A DNA stretch of 64,000 nucleotides, taken from the NCBI RefSeq assembly GCF_902713425.1, contig NC_081194.1:71204501-71268500 (forward strand). The letters are read 5' to 3'. The position numbers and the translations under genes are program-made. Of this stretch, positions 1-11,061 are shown one piece after another. The stretch's first letter is position 1, and each line of letters starts with the position of its first letter. Source of the stretch: Acipenser ruthenus (taxonomy: Eukaryota > Chordata > Actinopteri > Acipenseriformes > Acipenseridae). The notes under the pieces are model-generated. The model worked only from the letters and a program-made list of their open reading frames with translations. It made no database searches and had not been told where the DNA came from.

Positions 1-193
1 TCACTCCAAACTACATTCAAGTCAGCTGTCGCTGCATAGCCTGGAACCATTCACACCGCCACTTCAACTACATGACGACTGCAGTGATCAAGTCCAAACA
101 GATGCACTTCACCACATCACTCGTGCCGGTGACAGACCAAGGCAGAACCCCAAACCAAACAAGCTCCCTTTAAGAGACGTAAGCGGGGATAAC

Positions 194-3100
194 ATGCACC
201 TGCCAGCAGCCCATTTCGACCCTGCTCTACAGCCACGCACGCCATTTCCCAGCAAGGCAATACCACAGGTACCCACTCACAACACAACAGGTATGAATGA
301 CATTGCAATGTACTTAGTGCGCCGTGAGCTCGTGAACTCTGGGCTCGTCAAGTTCGATGACTGCCCAGAGAATTACTGGGCTTGGAAGTCTTCTTTCACC
401 AATGCAATGGAAGGTCTGCATTTAACCGCCAGCGAAGAGCTCGATCTCCTAACAAAGTGGTTAGGGCCTCAATCTTCAGAACACGTGAAGAGGATCAGAG
501 CTGTTCATGTCAGTCAACCGGCCGCTGGGCTTAAGATGGCTTGGGAGCGCTTGGAGGAGTGCTACGGCTCACCTGAGGTAATAGAAAAGGCTCTTTTTGA
601 GAAGTTGGAGAAGTTTCCCAAGATCAGCAATAAAGATCCCCTAAAACTTAGAGAGCTTGGAGATCTGCTGCGAGAATTAGAGTGTGCCAAGTCAGAGGGC
701 TACCTACCTGGGCTCACCTACCTGGACACTGCACGGGGCGTCAACCCTATTGTAGAGAAGTTGCCATATGGGCTACAAGAGAAATGGATGGCGCGGGGAT
801 CTCAGTACAAGCGACAGTTCCATGTTCCATTTCCTCCATTCTCATTCTTTACCAGTTTCGTTTGCAGAGAAGCTCACACCAGAAATGATCCCAGCTTCAA
901 CCTTTGCTCAGCTAGTGCAAGTCCATTAAGGAGTGAGCTGCCTGGTAAAAGGTACGGACACACTAAGAGCCATGTCTCTGCACACAAGACAGAGATCACC
1001 CCTACACCTACCTCCAGTCGTACTGAGAGCCCTAAAGGTAGGCCAGATGTGGACAGACAATGCCCTATTCACAAAAAGCCTCATCCTCTGAAGCGTTGCC
1101 GAGGCTTCCGAAGTAAGACCCTTGAAGAGCGGAAAGCATTCCTCAAAGAAAATGGAACCTGTTTCAGATGCTGCTCATCTAATAATCACTTTGCGAAGGA
1201 CTGCAAGGTAGCTGTCCAGTGCAAAGAATGTAACAGCGATAGACATGTCACAGCCCTCCACCCTGGTCCAGCCCCTTGGACCTTAAAAGGCCCAGACTCA
1301 GAGCATGGCGGGGAGGAAGAAGGAGAGAAACCCCCATCCGATGTCAACTCCAAATGCACAGAAGTCTGTGGAGAAGGCCTAAGCCCTAAGTCATGCTCTA
1401 AAATCTGCCTGATAAAGGTGTTCCCAAAAGGTAATTCAGAGAGGTCAGCAAGAGTATATGCAATCCTCGACGACCAGAGCAATAAGTCACTTGCCAGGTC
1501 TGAGTTCTTTGACCTATTCAACCTCGAAGGGACAGACTCTCCCTACACTCTTCGCACATGTTCAGGAGTCACAGAGACGTCTGGGAGAAGAGCCACTGGT
1601 TTCCTTGCTGAGTCTTTAGATGGAGGGACGAGTGTGCTACTTCCCACGCTCATTGAGTGCAATCATATGCCGGATGATAGGTCAGAGATACCCACTCCAG
1701 AGGCTGCGAAACACCACTCCCATATGAAGTCTATTGCTCACCTTATCCCGGCACTAGACCCGAATGCCCAGATTCTCCTCTTACTGGGGCGTGACATCCT
1801 GCAGGTCCATAAGGTCAGAGAACAGCGCAATGGCCCACACAATGCCCCATATGCTCAAAGACTCGACCTTGGATGGGTCGTGGTCGGCGACGTCTGTTTG
1901 GGTACAGCGCACAAGCTAGGAACGGTCAAAACATATCGGACAAATGTTCTCGACAATGGTCGCCCATCACACTTCAGTCCATGCCCAAACCATCTCTACT
2001 TGAAGGAGAAGTTCGCCGCAAAGAATAGCTATCAAACTCTTCCTTCGTACAGCCTTGCCTTGGACTCCAAAGACAGCACACTGGGAACCACAATCTTTGA
2101 GAGAACGAAGGACGACGAAAAGATGGCACCTTCAATCGAAGACAGGCTATTCCTAGAGTTGATGGACAAGGAGATGTTCATGGATGACAGTAACAGCTGG
2201 GTGGCACCTCTTCCGTTTAGATCACCTAGGCCTCACCTGCCTAACAACAGAGAGCAAGCTCTCAGCCGTCTTGCATCTCTCTGTCGCACGCTGGAGAAAA
2301 AGCCTGAAATGAAGGACCACTTTGTGGCTTTCATGCAGAAGATCTTTGACCGTGACCACGCTGAGCAAGCTCCACCACTGAAAGAGGGTGAAGAATGCTG
2401 GTACCTGCCGACATTTGGGGTGTACCATCCACGTAAGCCAGGTCAGATTAGAGTCGTGTTTGACTCCAGCGCTCAGCATCTTGGCGTTTCATTAAACGAC
2501 GTGCTGTTGACCGGCCCAAACCTGAACAACAGCCTACTAGGGGTCCTGTTACGCTTCAGATGTGAACGAGTTGCCATTACTGCAGATATCGAGCAGATGT
2601 TTCACAGCTTTCTTGTCAGGGAAGATCACAGGAACTTCCTCAGATTCCTATGGTACAGAGACAACGACTCCAGCAAAGACATTATCGAGTACAGGATGAA
2701 GGTGCATGTATTCGGTAATAGCCCCTCACCTGCCGTCGCAGTCTATGGTCTCAGGTGTGCTGCAAGTCATGAAGAAGTTGAGTATGGCGCGGATGTCAGG
2801 CACTTCGTAGAGAGGGACTTCTATGTTGACGACGGGCTCAAGTCTTTGCCCACTGCTGCTGAGGCTATTGACCTGCTCAAGAGGACACAGAAAGCACTTG
2901 CCATCTCCAACCTGAGACTCCATAAGGTAGCATCAAATAGTGCCATGGTCATGGAAGCCTTTCCCTCAGACGATCATGCGAAGGATCTAAAGGATTTAGA
3001 TCTTGATGTTGACTCACCCCCCGTACAGCGCAGTCTTGGATTGAGCTGGAACCTCAAACGGGATGCATTTACATTCTGCGTAACAACAAGTGAAAAGCCA

Positions 3101-5443
3101 TTCACACGTAGAGGTGTCTTAGCGACCATCAACAGCCTGTTCGACCCTCTTGGCTTTGTGGCACCCATTACCATTCAAGGTAAACTCTTACTACGAGAAC
3201 TCACTAATGTGGCCCTTGACTGGGACACTCCTCTCCCGCAGGAAAAGGAGGCTGAATGGAATGCATGGAGGGACTCCTTGCAAGACCTTCAACAGTTTGA
3301 AACACCTCGTGCTTACACTGCAACCTTCCTCTCGAAAGCTCAAAGGAAAGAAATTCACATCTTCTCAGATGCTTCAGTAAAGGCCATAGCTGCTGTAGCA
3401 TATCTGAGGGTAATGGATCACGAAGGAGTATGGCATGTTGGTTTCATCCTAGGAAGGGCAAAGTTGGCTCCGCAGTCCGTCCACACAATCCCAAGATTGG
3501 AGCTAGGTGCTGCCGTTCTGGCAGTTGAGGTCGCAGAGCTGATCGTATGCGAGATGGACATCGAGCTAGGTGCTGTGGAGTTCTATACAGATAGCAAAGT
3601 GGTGTTGGGGTACATCTGTAACCAAACCAGAAGGTTCTATGTGTACGTCAGCAATAGAGTACAACGGATCAGAAGGTTCTCACGTCCTGAACAGTGGCAC
3701 TATGTTCATACAGCCCAGAATCCAGCGGATATTGCTACACGGTCTGTGCCCGCTGCTCACTTGTCCCAAACTACATGGCTTACAGGACCTGCTTTCCTGT
3801 TGCATACTGGGGAGACTCGTACCACAGAAGAGATGTCGTACGAACTCATCGATCCTGAGTCGGACGTAGAGGTACGTTCACATGTCACTACATGTCAGAA
3901 TATTGGTCTCGGAGCCTATCGCTTTGGACGGTTTTCCTCTTGGAAATCCCTCACACGCGCCGTGGCTTCCCTCGTCCATATCAGCCATTGTTACAAGACT
4001 ACTGACCACGAGCAGAAAGAGAACTGCAATGGCTGGCATCACTGCACCAAGCCTCATACAAGTGATGAGCTTGCCAAAGCCAAAGCTGTCATTATTGGAT
4101 GCACCCAAAGAGAGGCCTATAAGGTGGAATTTACCTGCTTGGAAAAGGGAAAGGAAATTCCAAAAAACAGTCCATTGAGAAAGCTCAACCCCATCATTGA
4201 TGAAGAGGGCCTCCTGAGGATTGGAGGACGGCTAAAACATTCTGCCCTAAACACAGCAGAGAAACACCCCCTCATCATACCTGGCCGCAGTCATGTTGCT
4301 ACTCTACTCACAAACTACTACCATGAAAGAGTCAAGCATCAGGGCCGCGTTTTCACAGAGGGAGCTATCCGAACAGGAGGGATCTGGATTGTCGGAGCAA
4401 AGAGGTGCATCAACAGTAACCTCCGCAAGTGTGTCACTTGCAAAAAACTAAGTGGAAGGACAGCAGAGCAGAAGATGGCAGACCTCCCCTCAGACCGCCT
4501 TAGCGCAGAACCACCCTTTACATACGTCGGACTGGATGTGTTCGGCCCCTGGACCATCGCTTCTCGCCGCACACGAGGAGGTCAAGCCAACAGTAAAAGG
4601 TGGGCAGTGCTCTTTACCTGCATGAGCGTTCGAGCTGTGCATATTGAATTGATTGAGTCCATGGACACGTCTAGTTTTATCAACGCATTGCGACGATTCT
4701 TCGCTCTTCGTGGGCCCGCAAAGCAGATCAGGTCAGACTGTGGCACAAATTTCATAGGGGCTTGCAAAGAACTGAAGATTCTTCTGGCTGACACCAACAA
4801 ACCCAGTGTGAGAAAGTACTTAGGTGAGGAGGGCTGCACCTGGATCTTTAACCCACCGCATTCATCCCACATGGGCGGAGCTTGGGAACGTATGATTGGG
4901 ATCTCAAGACGCATACTGGACTCCATGCTCCAACAAATTGGTCCCTCTCGCCTCACTCATGAGGTGCTGTCCACCCTCATGGCAGAAGTTACAACAATAA
5001 TGAATGCCAGACCCTTGACGCCCATTTCCACGGATCCAGACTCACCTTTCCTGCTGACCCCTGCTATGGTTCTCACTCAAAAGGTCTGCACTCCTTTACC
5101 ACCTCCGGGAGCCTTTGACAACACAGATCTCTACCGTCAGCAGTGGAAGAAAGTTCAGCATCTCGCTAACACCTTTTGGGAGAGGTGGAGGCGAGAATAC
5201 TTAGCAACTCTCCAGAGTCGCAGCAAATGGCAAGAGGATCGTCCCAACATTAAAGTGGGCGACCTGGTCCTGCTAAAAGATAGCCAAGTAAAGCGGAACG
5301 AGTGGCCCTTGGCGCTCGTCACAGAGGCATTTCTTGACAGTGACGGAAAGGTTAGGAAGGTTGAGCTGAAAGTCACTAAACATGGAACGCCAAGAACCTT
5401 CTTCAGGCCAGTTTCCGAAGTGGTACTTCTCATGTCACCATAG
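194..5443 (+). CDS. BEL/Pao gag-pol polyprotein
   Basis: The 1749-residue frame has the Pao domain order. A DUF1759-type gag region lies near residues 45-190. A CCHC zinc knuckle (CFRC...HFAKDC) is near 322-338. A retropepsin-like domain with the ILDDQS motif is near 421. The reverse transcriptase has YVDDG near 877, followed by the Pao RNase H-like region. The integrase has an H2C2-type zinc region near 1380-1420 and a core with GLDVFGPW near 1445, RSDCGTN near 1513 and GGAWER near 1561. A DUF5641-type C-terminus with a WRREYLATLQ block is near 1661. The family makes capsid, protease, reverse transcriptase and integrase for copy-and-paste movement. No envelope-like frame was seen. The first Met at 194 is the first in this frame inside the window; translation could begin elsewhere. 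Confidence 0.9.
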   Translation: MHLPAAHFDPALQPRTPFPSKAIPQVPTHNTTGMNDIAMYLVRRELVNSGLVKFDDCPENYWAWKSSFTNAMEGLHLTASEELDLLTKWLGPQSSEHVKRIRAVHVSQPAAGLKMAWERLEECYGSPEVIEKALFEKLEKFPKISNKDPLKLRELGDLLRELECAKSEGYLPGLTYLDTARGVNPIVEKLPYGLQEKWMARGSQYKRQFHVPFPPFSFFTSFVCREAHTRNDPSFNLCSASASPLRSELPGKRYGHTKSHVSAHKTEITPTPTSSRTESPKGRPDVDRQCPIHKKPHPLKRCRGFRSKTLEERKAFLKENGTCFRCCSSNNHFAKDCKVAVQCKECNSDRHVTALHPGPAPWTLKGPDSEHGGEEEGEKPPSDVNSKCTEVCGEGLSPKSCSKICLIKVFPKGNSERSARVYAILDDQSNKSLARSEFFDLFNLEGTDSPYTLRTCSGVTETSGRRATGFLAESLDGGTSVLLPTLIECNHMPDDRSEIPTPEAAKHHSHMKSIAHLIPALDPNAQILLLLGRDILQVHKVREQRNGPHNAPYAQRLDLGWVVVGDVCLGTAHKLGTVKTYRTNVLDNGRPSHFSPCPNHLYLKEKFAAKNSYQTLPSYSLALDSKDSTLGTTIFERTKDDEKMAPSIEDRLFLELMDKEMFMDDSNSWVAPLPFRSPRPHLPNNREQALSRLASLCRTLEKKPEMKDHFVAFMQKIFDRDHAEQAPPLKEGEECWYLPTFGVYHPRKPGQIRVVFDSSAQHLGVSLNDVLLTGPNLNNSLLGVLLRFRCERVAITADIEQMFHSFLVREDHRNFLRFLWYRDNDSSKDIIEYRMKVHVFGNSPSPAVAVYGLRCAASHEEVEYGADVRHFVERDFYVDDGLKSLPTAAEAIDLLKRTQKALAISNLRLHKVASNSAMVMEAFPSDDHAKDLKDLDLDVDSPPVQRSLGLSWNLKRDAFTFCVTTSEKPFTRRGVLATINSLFDPLGFVAPITIQGKLLLRELTNVALDWDTPLPQEKEAEWNAWRDSLQDLQQFETPRAYTATFLSKAQRKEIHIFSDASVKAIAAVAYLRVMDHEGVWHVGFILGRAKLAPQSVHTIPRLELGAAVLAVEVAELIVCEMDIELGAVEFYTDSKVVLGYICNQTRRFYVYVSNRVQRIRRFSRPEQWHYVHTAQNPADIATRSVPAAHLSQTTWLTGPAFLLHTGETRTTEEMSYELIDPESDVEVRSHVTTCQNIGLGAYRFGRFSSWKSLTRAVASLVHISHCYKTTDHEQKENCNGWHHCTKPHTSDELAKAKAVIIGCTQREAYKVEFTCLEKGKEIPKNSPLRKLNPIIDEEGLLRIGGRLKHSALNTAEKHPLIIPGRSHVATLLTNYYHERVKHQGRVFTEGAIRTGGIWIVGAKRCINSNLRKCVTCKKLSGRTAEQKMADLPSDRLSAEPPFTYVGLDVFGPWTIASRRTRGGQANSKRWAVLFTCMSVRAVHIELIESMDTSSFINALRRFFALRGPAKQIRSDCGTNFIGACKELKILLADTNKPSVRKYLGEEGCTWIFNPPHSSHMGGAWERMIGISRRILDSMLQQIGPSRLTHEVLSTLMAEVTTIMNARPLTPISTDPDSPFLLTPAMVLTQKVCTPLPPPGAFDNTDLYRQQWKKVQHLANTFWERWRREYLATLQSRSKWQEDRPNIKVGDLVLLKDSQVKRNEWPLALVTEAFLDSDGKVRKVELKVTKHGTPRTFFRPVSEVVLLMSP

Positions 5444-5559
5444 AGATGGTCTTTATGGGACTTTGCATCGCCTCATCTTAGTTTATGCCACATTCCCTAC
5501 TACCTTACGGTATATGTTGAAAAATTAATAGTGGTATTTGTTCAATACCAGGCGGGGAG

Positions 5560-6258
5560 TGTCATGTTATATGTAATTACTGCTTATTTTTTTAGAGCCA
5601 CCTAGTGGTCGTTTAAGGACATTCAGGTTATTTCTATTACAATTCATTGCATTTTCTTTATTGGCCAATTGAAGTCATGTGACTTAGAGGTCATAGTTCA
5701 GACCTGCCATTTTTATTAGTATTTACAAGTAAACATACAGTAAGCATTGCAATCTACTGCCATCTGACCGTGCTGAGCCTTGGAGAAGCTTTGCTTGTAA
5801 GTTTTAATGTTTGTTCAAGTCATCTAGTAATAATTTCAAGCATATTTGTTAGATTGTGAAACATATTTGTGAGGCTGTGTAACATAAGCAGCTCACCCCT
5901 GTTAATTTGCATGTTTCTGTAAGCGATGCTAGCTAATGATAACTTTCCATGTGCTTTGTTAGCTGGTAGCTATGTAGCCTGCATAGCTGTTTTACTAGCC
6001 TTCTCATATGCATAACCAGCTGTATTGAGTTACACCTTTTATGTGGTAAAGCACATTTATGTTTATGTACAGTATTGTTTATTAAGCACATACTGTTTTG
6101 TGTGTGTATTTCAGTTTCACATTGTCACGGAGTGGATAATGAGAATCAAGACATTCAAGTAAAGACATCTTTATTTTACTTCTGCGCCTGATTCGTCATT
6201 TAAGCTCCTCATGTTTAGCTATCTGTCGATTCATGCCAAGTTACGCATGCAAGGGACA
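5560..6258 (+). repeat. 3' LTR of the BEL/Pao element
   Basis: The segment begins TGTCATG directly after the purine tract GGCGGGGAG and ends around AAGGGACA. It lies directly downstream of the gag-pol frame. The 3' boundary is an estimate. Confidence 0.55.
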
Positions 6259-6464
6259 GAATAGTACATATATTTTAATTACCGGCTGCCGACGTTATTT
6301 CAGACTACATTTCTCTCTCCTTACCTGTTATTTCAAATACGACGGGCTGTGCAGGACCATAGAGAAATTCACTCCAGTGAAGTGACTCCAGGACAGTAAG
6401 TAAGATTCTTACTTTTCACAGGAATTATCAGACAGGCTTCTTGTCACAGCAGAAAGCGGAACAA

Positions 6465-6620
6465 CTAAACCAATCAGAAGAAAAGGAAAGCCACGCGTGC
6501 AGCTGGTGAGTTTTTGGGAAGCAAGTGTGTTCGAACGAATGTGTTGCTTCTGATTGGTTACTTGGTTTTTGCAGAACGTGGAATAGACTAGAATGTCTTA
6601 TGGAGCATTTGATTGGTCAG
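6465..6620. promoter_or_regulatory. CCAAT-box cluster, possible promoter region
   Basis: Three CCAAT-type boxes fall in about 150 bp: ACCAATCAGAAG near 6470 and, inverted, TGATTGGTTA near 6553 and TGATTGGTCA near 6611. Such NF-Y-like clusters are typical of vertebrate promoters. The cluster lies upstream of the unrecognised spliced gene at 8457-10094. Splice-like sites at about 6395 (donor) and 6434/6506 (acceptor/donor) suggest 5' exons, but no start codon could be fixed. Confidence 0.3.
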
Positions 6621-6767
6621 AATATTTTCAATACAACTTATTTGCTCTGAGGAAAGGGGTTAACAAACTGCGATTCAGTTATAAGTAACGTAATACAGTC
6701 CTAAGTAAGACCCACAGTTTATTATTAATATTTTAAGATTAAAATGAGAGTTTGCCTTGTTGCATTA

Positions 6768-8089
6768 CACCATGTAACAATTTTTTTTTTTTTTTTGTTC
6801 CTGGGTAGTAAGTGTTATTTCCTAATTGCTTATGCCTCAAAAGTATAGAAAATGGCTATTATTCCCCACACTTTGCTTTTGTGACTAGGACAGTGATATT
6901 TTGAAATGTACCTATTTTCCAGAACATTCCAGATAGATTCAGTGCTGAGTAAACTTGGAGTAACTTCTAGAACTTTCCAGTAATATAAATAGTAGTATAA
7001 ATACAGGGGCCTTAAGCCCACCAGTTCAGTTTAGTTCCAGCTGCCTAAGTTGATACATATCTGCATTTTTCTGAGATGGCATCAAGGTCATAGGAGACTT
7101 CAAAATGGTGGCATTCCTGATTGGTCTCCAAGGCGGTTTTACCAAGTTTCCCTGCTATCTTTGCCTTTGGGACAGCAGGGACACCAAGGTGCATTACCAC
7201 AGGCGGGACTGGCCACAGCGGACCGAGTTCTCTGTGGGGAGGAACAACGTCAAGTGAGAGCCACTGGTGGACCCCCGGAAGGTGCTGATGCCACCACTGC
7301 ACATCAAATTGGGCCTTATGAAACAATTTGTCAGAGCTCTAGATAAGGAGTCGGCAGCCTTCAAGTACCTTCAAGACTTCTTCCCTAAGCTGTCTGAGGC
7401 AAAGGTCAAAGCCGGTGTCTTCGTCGGACCACAGATAAAGAAGATCCTGGAGTGCAATTAATTCCCCAAGAAGCTCACTAGTAAGGAGAAAGCGGCTTGG
7501 AACAGCTTTGTCGCAGTGGTTCGGGGCTTCCTGGGCAATCACAAGGCCGAAAACTATGTGGAGCTAGTTGAGACTCTGGTGAAGAACTACGGCACAATGG
7601 GCTGTAGGATGTCCCTCAAAGTCCATATCCTTGATGCTCATCTTGATAAATTCAAGGAGAACATGGGAGCGTACTCGGAGGAGCAAGGCGAGCGCTTCCA
7701 CCAGGACATACTGGACTTTGTACGCCACTACCAAGGACAGTATAACGAGAACATGATGGGAGACTACATTTGGGGGCTGATTCGTGAAAGTGATTTACAG
7801 TATAATCGTAAATCTCGAAAAACTACTCACTTCTAAATCTTTTGTAGTCATTTTTGTATTACTTTAGTATAAATACATGTTAATTTGGATTCATATGTTG
7901 TTTTTTTCTGAACGAAAAGACACAAATTCACCTGTTTTCTCATTGGAAATAGGTAAATTTCAAAATATCACTGTCCTGGTCACAAAAGCAAAGTTTGTGG
8001 GGAATAATAGCCATTTTCTATACTTTTGAGGCATAAGCAATTAGGAAATAACACTTACTACCCAGGAACAAAAATTGTGTTACATAGTG
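6768..8089 (+). mobile_element. TIR DNA element, unassigned superfamily, copy 1
   Basis: This 1322-bp element has terminal inverted repeats of about 155 bp, starting CACCATGTAACA and ending TGTTACATAGTG. It is flanked by a perfect 4-bp ATTA on both sides (6764-6767 and 8090-8093). Inside are pieces of a conserved protein with the blocks VIGDFKMVAFL, GGFTKFPCYLC, MPPLHIKLGLMKQFV, FLGNHKAENYVELV, GCRMSLKVHILDAHLDKF, GERFHQDI and DYIWGL. The same set appears in the second copy at 37749-39072. I recall similar proteins as widespread unnamed proteins of arthropods, cnidarians and fish, and cannot give a Pfam name. The coding region is disrupted by stops and frame changes, for example in-frame stops near 7256 and 7458. 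A SINE starts directly after its right end. Confidence 0.7.
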
Positions 8090-8093
8090 ATTA

Positions 8094-8325
8094 TTAGTGT
8101 GGAGTAGTGGTTAGGGCTCTGGACTCTTGACCGGAGGGTTGTGGGTTCAATCCCCGGTGGTGGACACTGCTGTTGTACCCTTGAGCAAGGTACTTTACCT
8201 AGACTGTTCCAGTAAAAAACCCAGCTGTATAAATGGGTAATTGTATGTAAAAATAATGTGATGTCTTGTAATAATTGTAAGTCGCCCTGGATAAGGGCGT
8301 CTGCTAAGAAATGTAATAATAATAA
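8094..8325 (+). mobile_element. tRNA-derived SINE with L2-like tail
   Basis: The tRNA-like head contains a B box (GGGTTCAATCCCC) and an A-box-like TAGTGGTTAGGG. The body runs through TTGAGCAAGGTACTTTACC. The 3' tail GTCGCCCTGGATAAGGGC plus GTCTGCTAAGAAAT ends in an AAT-type repeat. The tail matches the 3' ends of the L2 fragments at 30060 and 39160. Other copies lie at 19649-19876 and about 57964-58200, both inverted. The layout resembles the V-SINE/HE1 group; the family name is inferred. Confidence 0.8.
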
Positions 8326-8456
8326 TTACAAGGTGGTTAATTATGTCCTCTGTACTTTTTGCAATTCTAGCAGTGTGTAAAGGTGGGTAGTCATGTTGAT
8401 AGGTTGCTTCTAGCAAATACCTTATGTCTGAATCAATATTTGTATTTGTTTGCCAG

Positions 8457-10094
8457 ACACAGCAGTTGAAACACCCAATAATTGCCAAGAAACACCCAAT
8501 AAATGCCACAAAGGTAAGACAAATACAGTATACACAAAAATGATTTCTGTTTCTGTAATTCAAAGTAACAAGGTAATTCAATCACAAGGTTATTCTACAA
8601 AGACTTTGATTTTATACCATGGGGTTCAACAAATGACAACACTTCAATTGTTATTGCATGTATTTAATATAATGTGACGTAGTAACACCCTAATGCACAT
8701 TGTTCGTTTGTTTTGTAGCACGATAAGTAGACCATATTACATTTAAACCACACAATAATGGTTTCTGTTTCAGAATGTTGCTTTTTTGTTTTGTTAATGT
8801 CAGTAAGATATTTAAGGCACTCACTAATTGATGTTTAAAAATACTTTTCTTGTAGATGAAGAAAGCACAGTAATAAATGGACAGAACGGAAGCACTGCGG
8901 ACAAAGGTAAAGAAGTAACTTGTATAAGTGCAAAGCACAAGTCTAAAAGTGCACGTGTGATTGTTGATAAAGCTTTTTTTTATGTGTTTTAGACTACAGC
9001 ATAGGAGAGGACAGCAGTGCATTTATGGTTGAATATTAAAATTACTTAACTTAAAACAGCAGAAAAGGTGGGAACCATGTATTGCAACTAATACAACTTT
9101 CCATGTGTTTCCCTTTATCAGTGGTAATCAGGCAGCATTTGCTAAATTTTAATACAGAACACAATTTCATAAGCTGGTATTGCTGAAGTTCAGCAGGTAG
9201 GTTTTTAAATGTATTAAATGTAAAAGCCATGTCTTGTTATATGCCTTTAGCACCATATGACATGTTCCAAGTTATAAGGCCACAATTTGACAAGCTAAGT
9301 ACTCTGTATACAGCTACGGATGTTGTCACTACTGCTGCATCTCTTGATAGATATGAAGTAAGGAGAAGATGCAGCAGCCCTGAGAAACTGTCTATGAACG
9401 GTAAAACCAAAAAGCCTCAAATAAAGCAACAGCTCTGAAAGGCAGGGGTAGAAACAGCACCTATATCCAAGATCACCACGCTGTACTCCAAAATCACTGA
9501 GGGTATTACCAGCGTTGAACCAGACATGTATATAGAGTAGATATGTTTCTTAGAGTAGGGAATGATTGTGCTTCTTCATTACATATACTCGATTATTGTT
9601 GTATAGTATAACATTTTAACAGTAACTATATTCTTCCTTCTATGAAAACATATCGAGTTACAGGTATTGTGTAGTCATACTTTCAGATATGAAATCATTT
9701 TGATATTTTTCAGTATATCTGTTTTTCTTTTAAATTATTCATGTTTATTATTTGGGTGTGTCTTCATTACTGCTCAGGTGAGCCTGCTGATCTTTCTAAA
9801 CACACTGGAATGTTGACTAGCAAGTTTGTTGATTTCCATGCTGTCGCAAACCATCCTCCAACTCTGAAAGTCCCTTTAAACAACTTCCTGAAATACACAA
9901 ATTCAGGTACGTTTTAAAATTTGACTTGGGAGTTATCAGTATTAGTGGTTTGGTTTATAACGTTAAATATTTGTATGTCGTTTTTCATTGTATATTTAAA
10001 GTGCTTTAAACTGAAATGATTGAACATGGGTACTCAATGTGGCGATACAGCCCATCTTCAGGTCTCAGCTGCTGATGTTGAACAGAAAGGGTAA
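8457..10094 (+). CDS. Unrecognised spliced gene, 3' five exons
   Basis: Five blocks with AG/GT splice borders join in one phase: 8457-8513, 8856-8906, 9251-9400, 9778-9906 and a terminal block 10069-10094. The first four have lengths of 57, 51, 150 and 129 nt, all phase 1 to phase 1, so each can be skipped without shifting frame. The encoded tail of about 137 residues is hydrophilic at first (PNNCQETPNKCHK, DEESTVINGQNG). It then has PYDMFQVIRPQFDKLS, SLDRYEVRRRCSSPEKLS and TLKVPLNNFLKYTNS, and would end AADVEQKG and stop. No signal peptide, membrane segment or known domain is visible, and I do not recognise the family. The start is not found; a basic stretch at 6435-6506 could be an earlier exon. 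The terminal exon is the weakest call. Confidence 0.5.
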
Positions 10095-10132
10095 AAACAA
10101 AAAGAAAGTGATGCCAGGTTGCTAGATAAGTT

Positions 10133-10138
10133 AATAAA
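10133..10138 (+). promoter_or_regulatory. Poly(A) signal AATAAA
   Basis: AATAAA lies 39 bp after the proposed stop codon at 10092-10094, in the right place to end transcripts of the unrecognised spliced gene. Confidence 0.4.
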
Positions 10139-10139
10139 G

Positions 10140-11060
10140 ACCCAGAATGCTATACCTGCTTCTGTACTACTTTGTTTCATTGTTTTCTTGGACACATCTG
10201 AAGGAATTCACTGCTGTGCTGATCTTTAATTGGCCACCCATGGATTGGGTTCCAACCTTCTAAATGTGTATTTGACCAATGCCTGAACGAAAGTGAGAAG
10301 ATACGACATGATCATTTACAGTCAGCATAATTGAATATTAACACTAACAGACTATTCTCAGGGTTTAAATGGTTATGTATATATTACACATTTAAAAACA
10401 AGTGGATCATTACCCAGAAATATTTTGATAGACCCGTTGTTATAACTACCATAATAAACTGAAATACACTTAAATATTTTTGTTGTGTTTTTCCTTTGTT
10501 CTCTTTTGATAAGTTACATCATGGCTTCATTTTAGTGTGGGTGAATTGGTGGAAAGAATGTATCATACATACATGTTTAGAAAGTAGGAAGCAGTTTATT
10601 TTTAATGGGTAGGCAATTAATGTACCATATACATATTTTAAAAAGGCAATAAGAAAAGAACCAATTAAACATTTTGACTTGTACAGTATAAGGAACAACC
10701 AATATGTATTACTGAGATCAGAATAGACCTTTTACCCATTAAGTACATTGCTGTGAGTACGTTTTGTACTGCAGGGTAGTGGTTACTTGACAAAAATGAG
10801 TAAACAATTAGGCAAATACAATCAAAAAGACAATGTGCAAGATTCAGACACGAAGTCAGTGAGTTCCTGCAACAAAGCTATGTCAAATTCCATTAAATAC
10901 ATTTGTGTGCAACACTATAAAAACACTTACAAGCCAAACAATGTACATATAATCTCATACAATAACATACAATCTCAAACATGTATTATTGTGGTTTTCA
11001 AATGGTGGTTAGGACACTGCGGCCCTCAAGGAACAAAACATCAACAGTTTAGAGTAAGTA
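10140..11060. other. Intergenic AT-rich DNA, nothing recognised
   Basis: No coding block, RNA gene or named repeat could be supported here. An open frame near 10787-11161 has no recognisable domain and runs into the foldback element, so it is not called as a gene. Confidence 0.5.
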
Positions 11061-11061
11061 G

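Larger units (their letters stand above)
1..6258 (+). mobile_element. BEL/Pao LTR retrotransposon, 5' end outside the window
   Basis: This is the right-hand part of a BEL/Pao-type LTR retrotransposon. A long gag-pol frame (194-5443) is followed by a purine-rich tract (5551-5559) and a 3' LTR that starts TGTCATGTTATATG at 5560 and ends near 6258. The 5' LTR and primer-binding site would lie left of position 1, so no LTR pair can be compared and age cannot be measured. The frame is open over its whole visible length, so the copy looks largely whole and fairly young. The right boundary of the LTR is approximate, because no target duplication can be paired. Confidence 0.85.
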
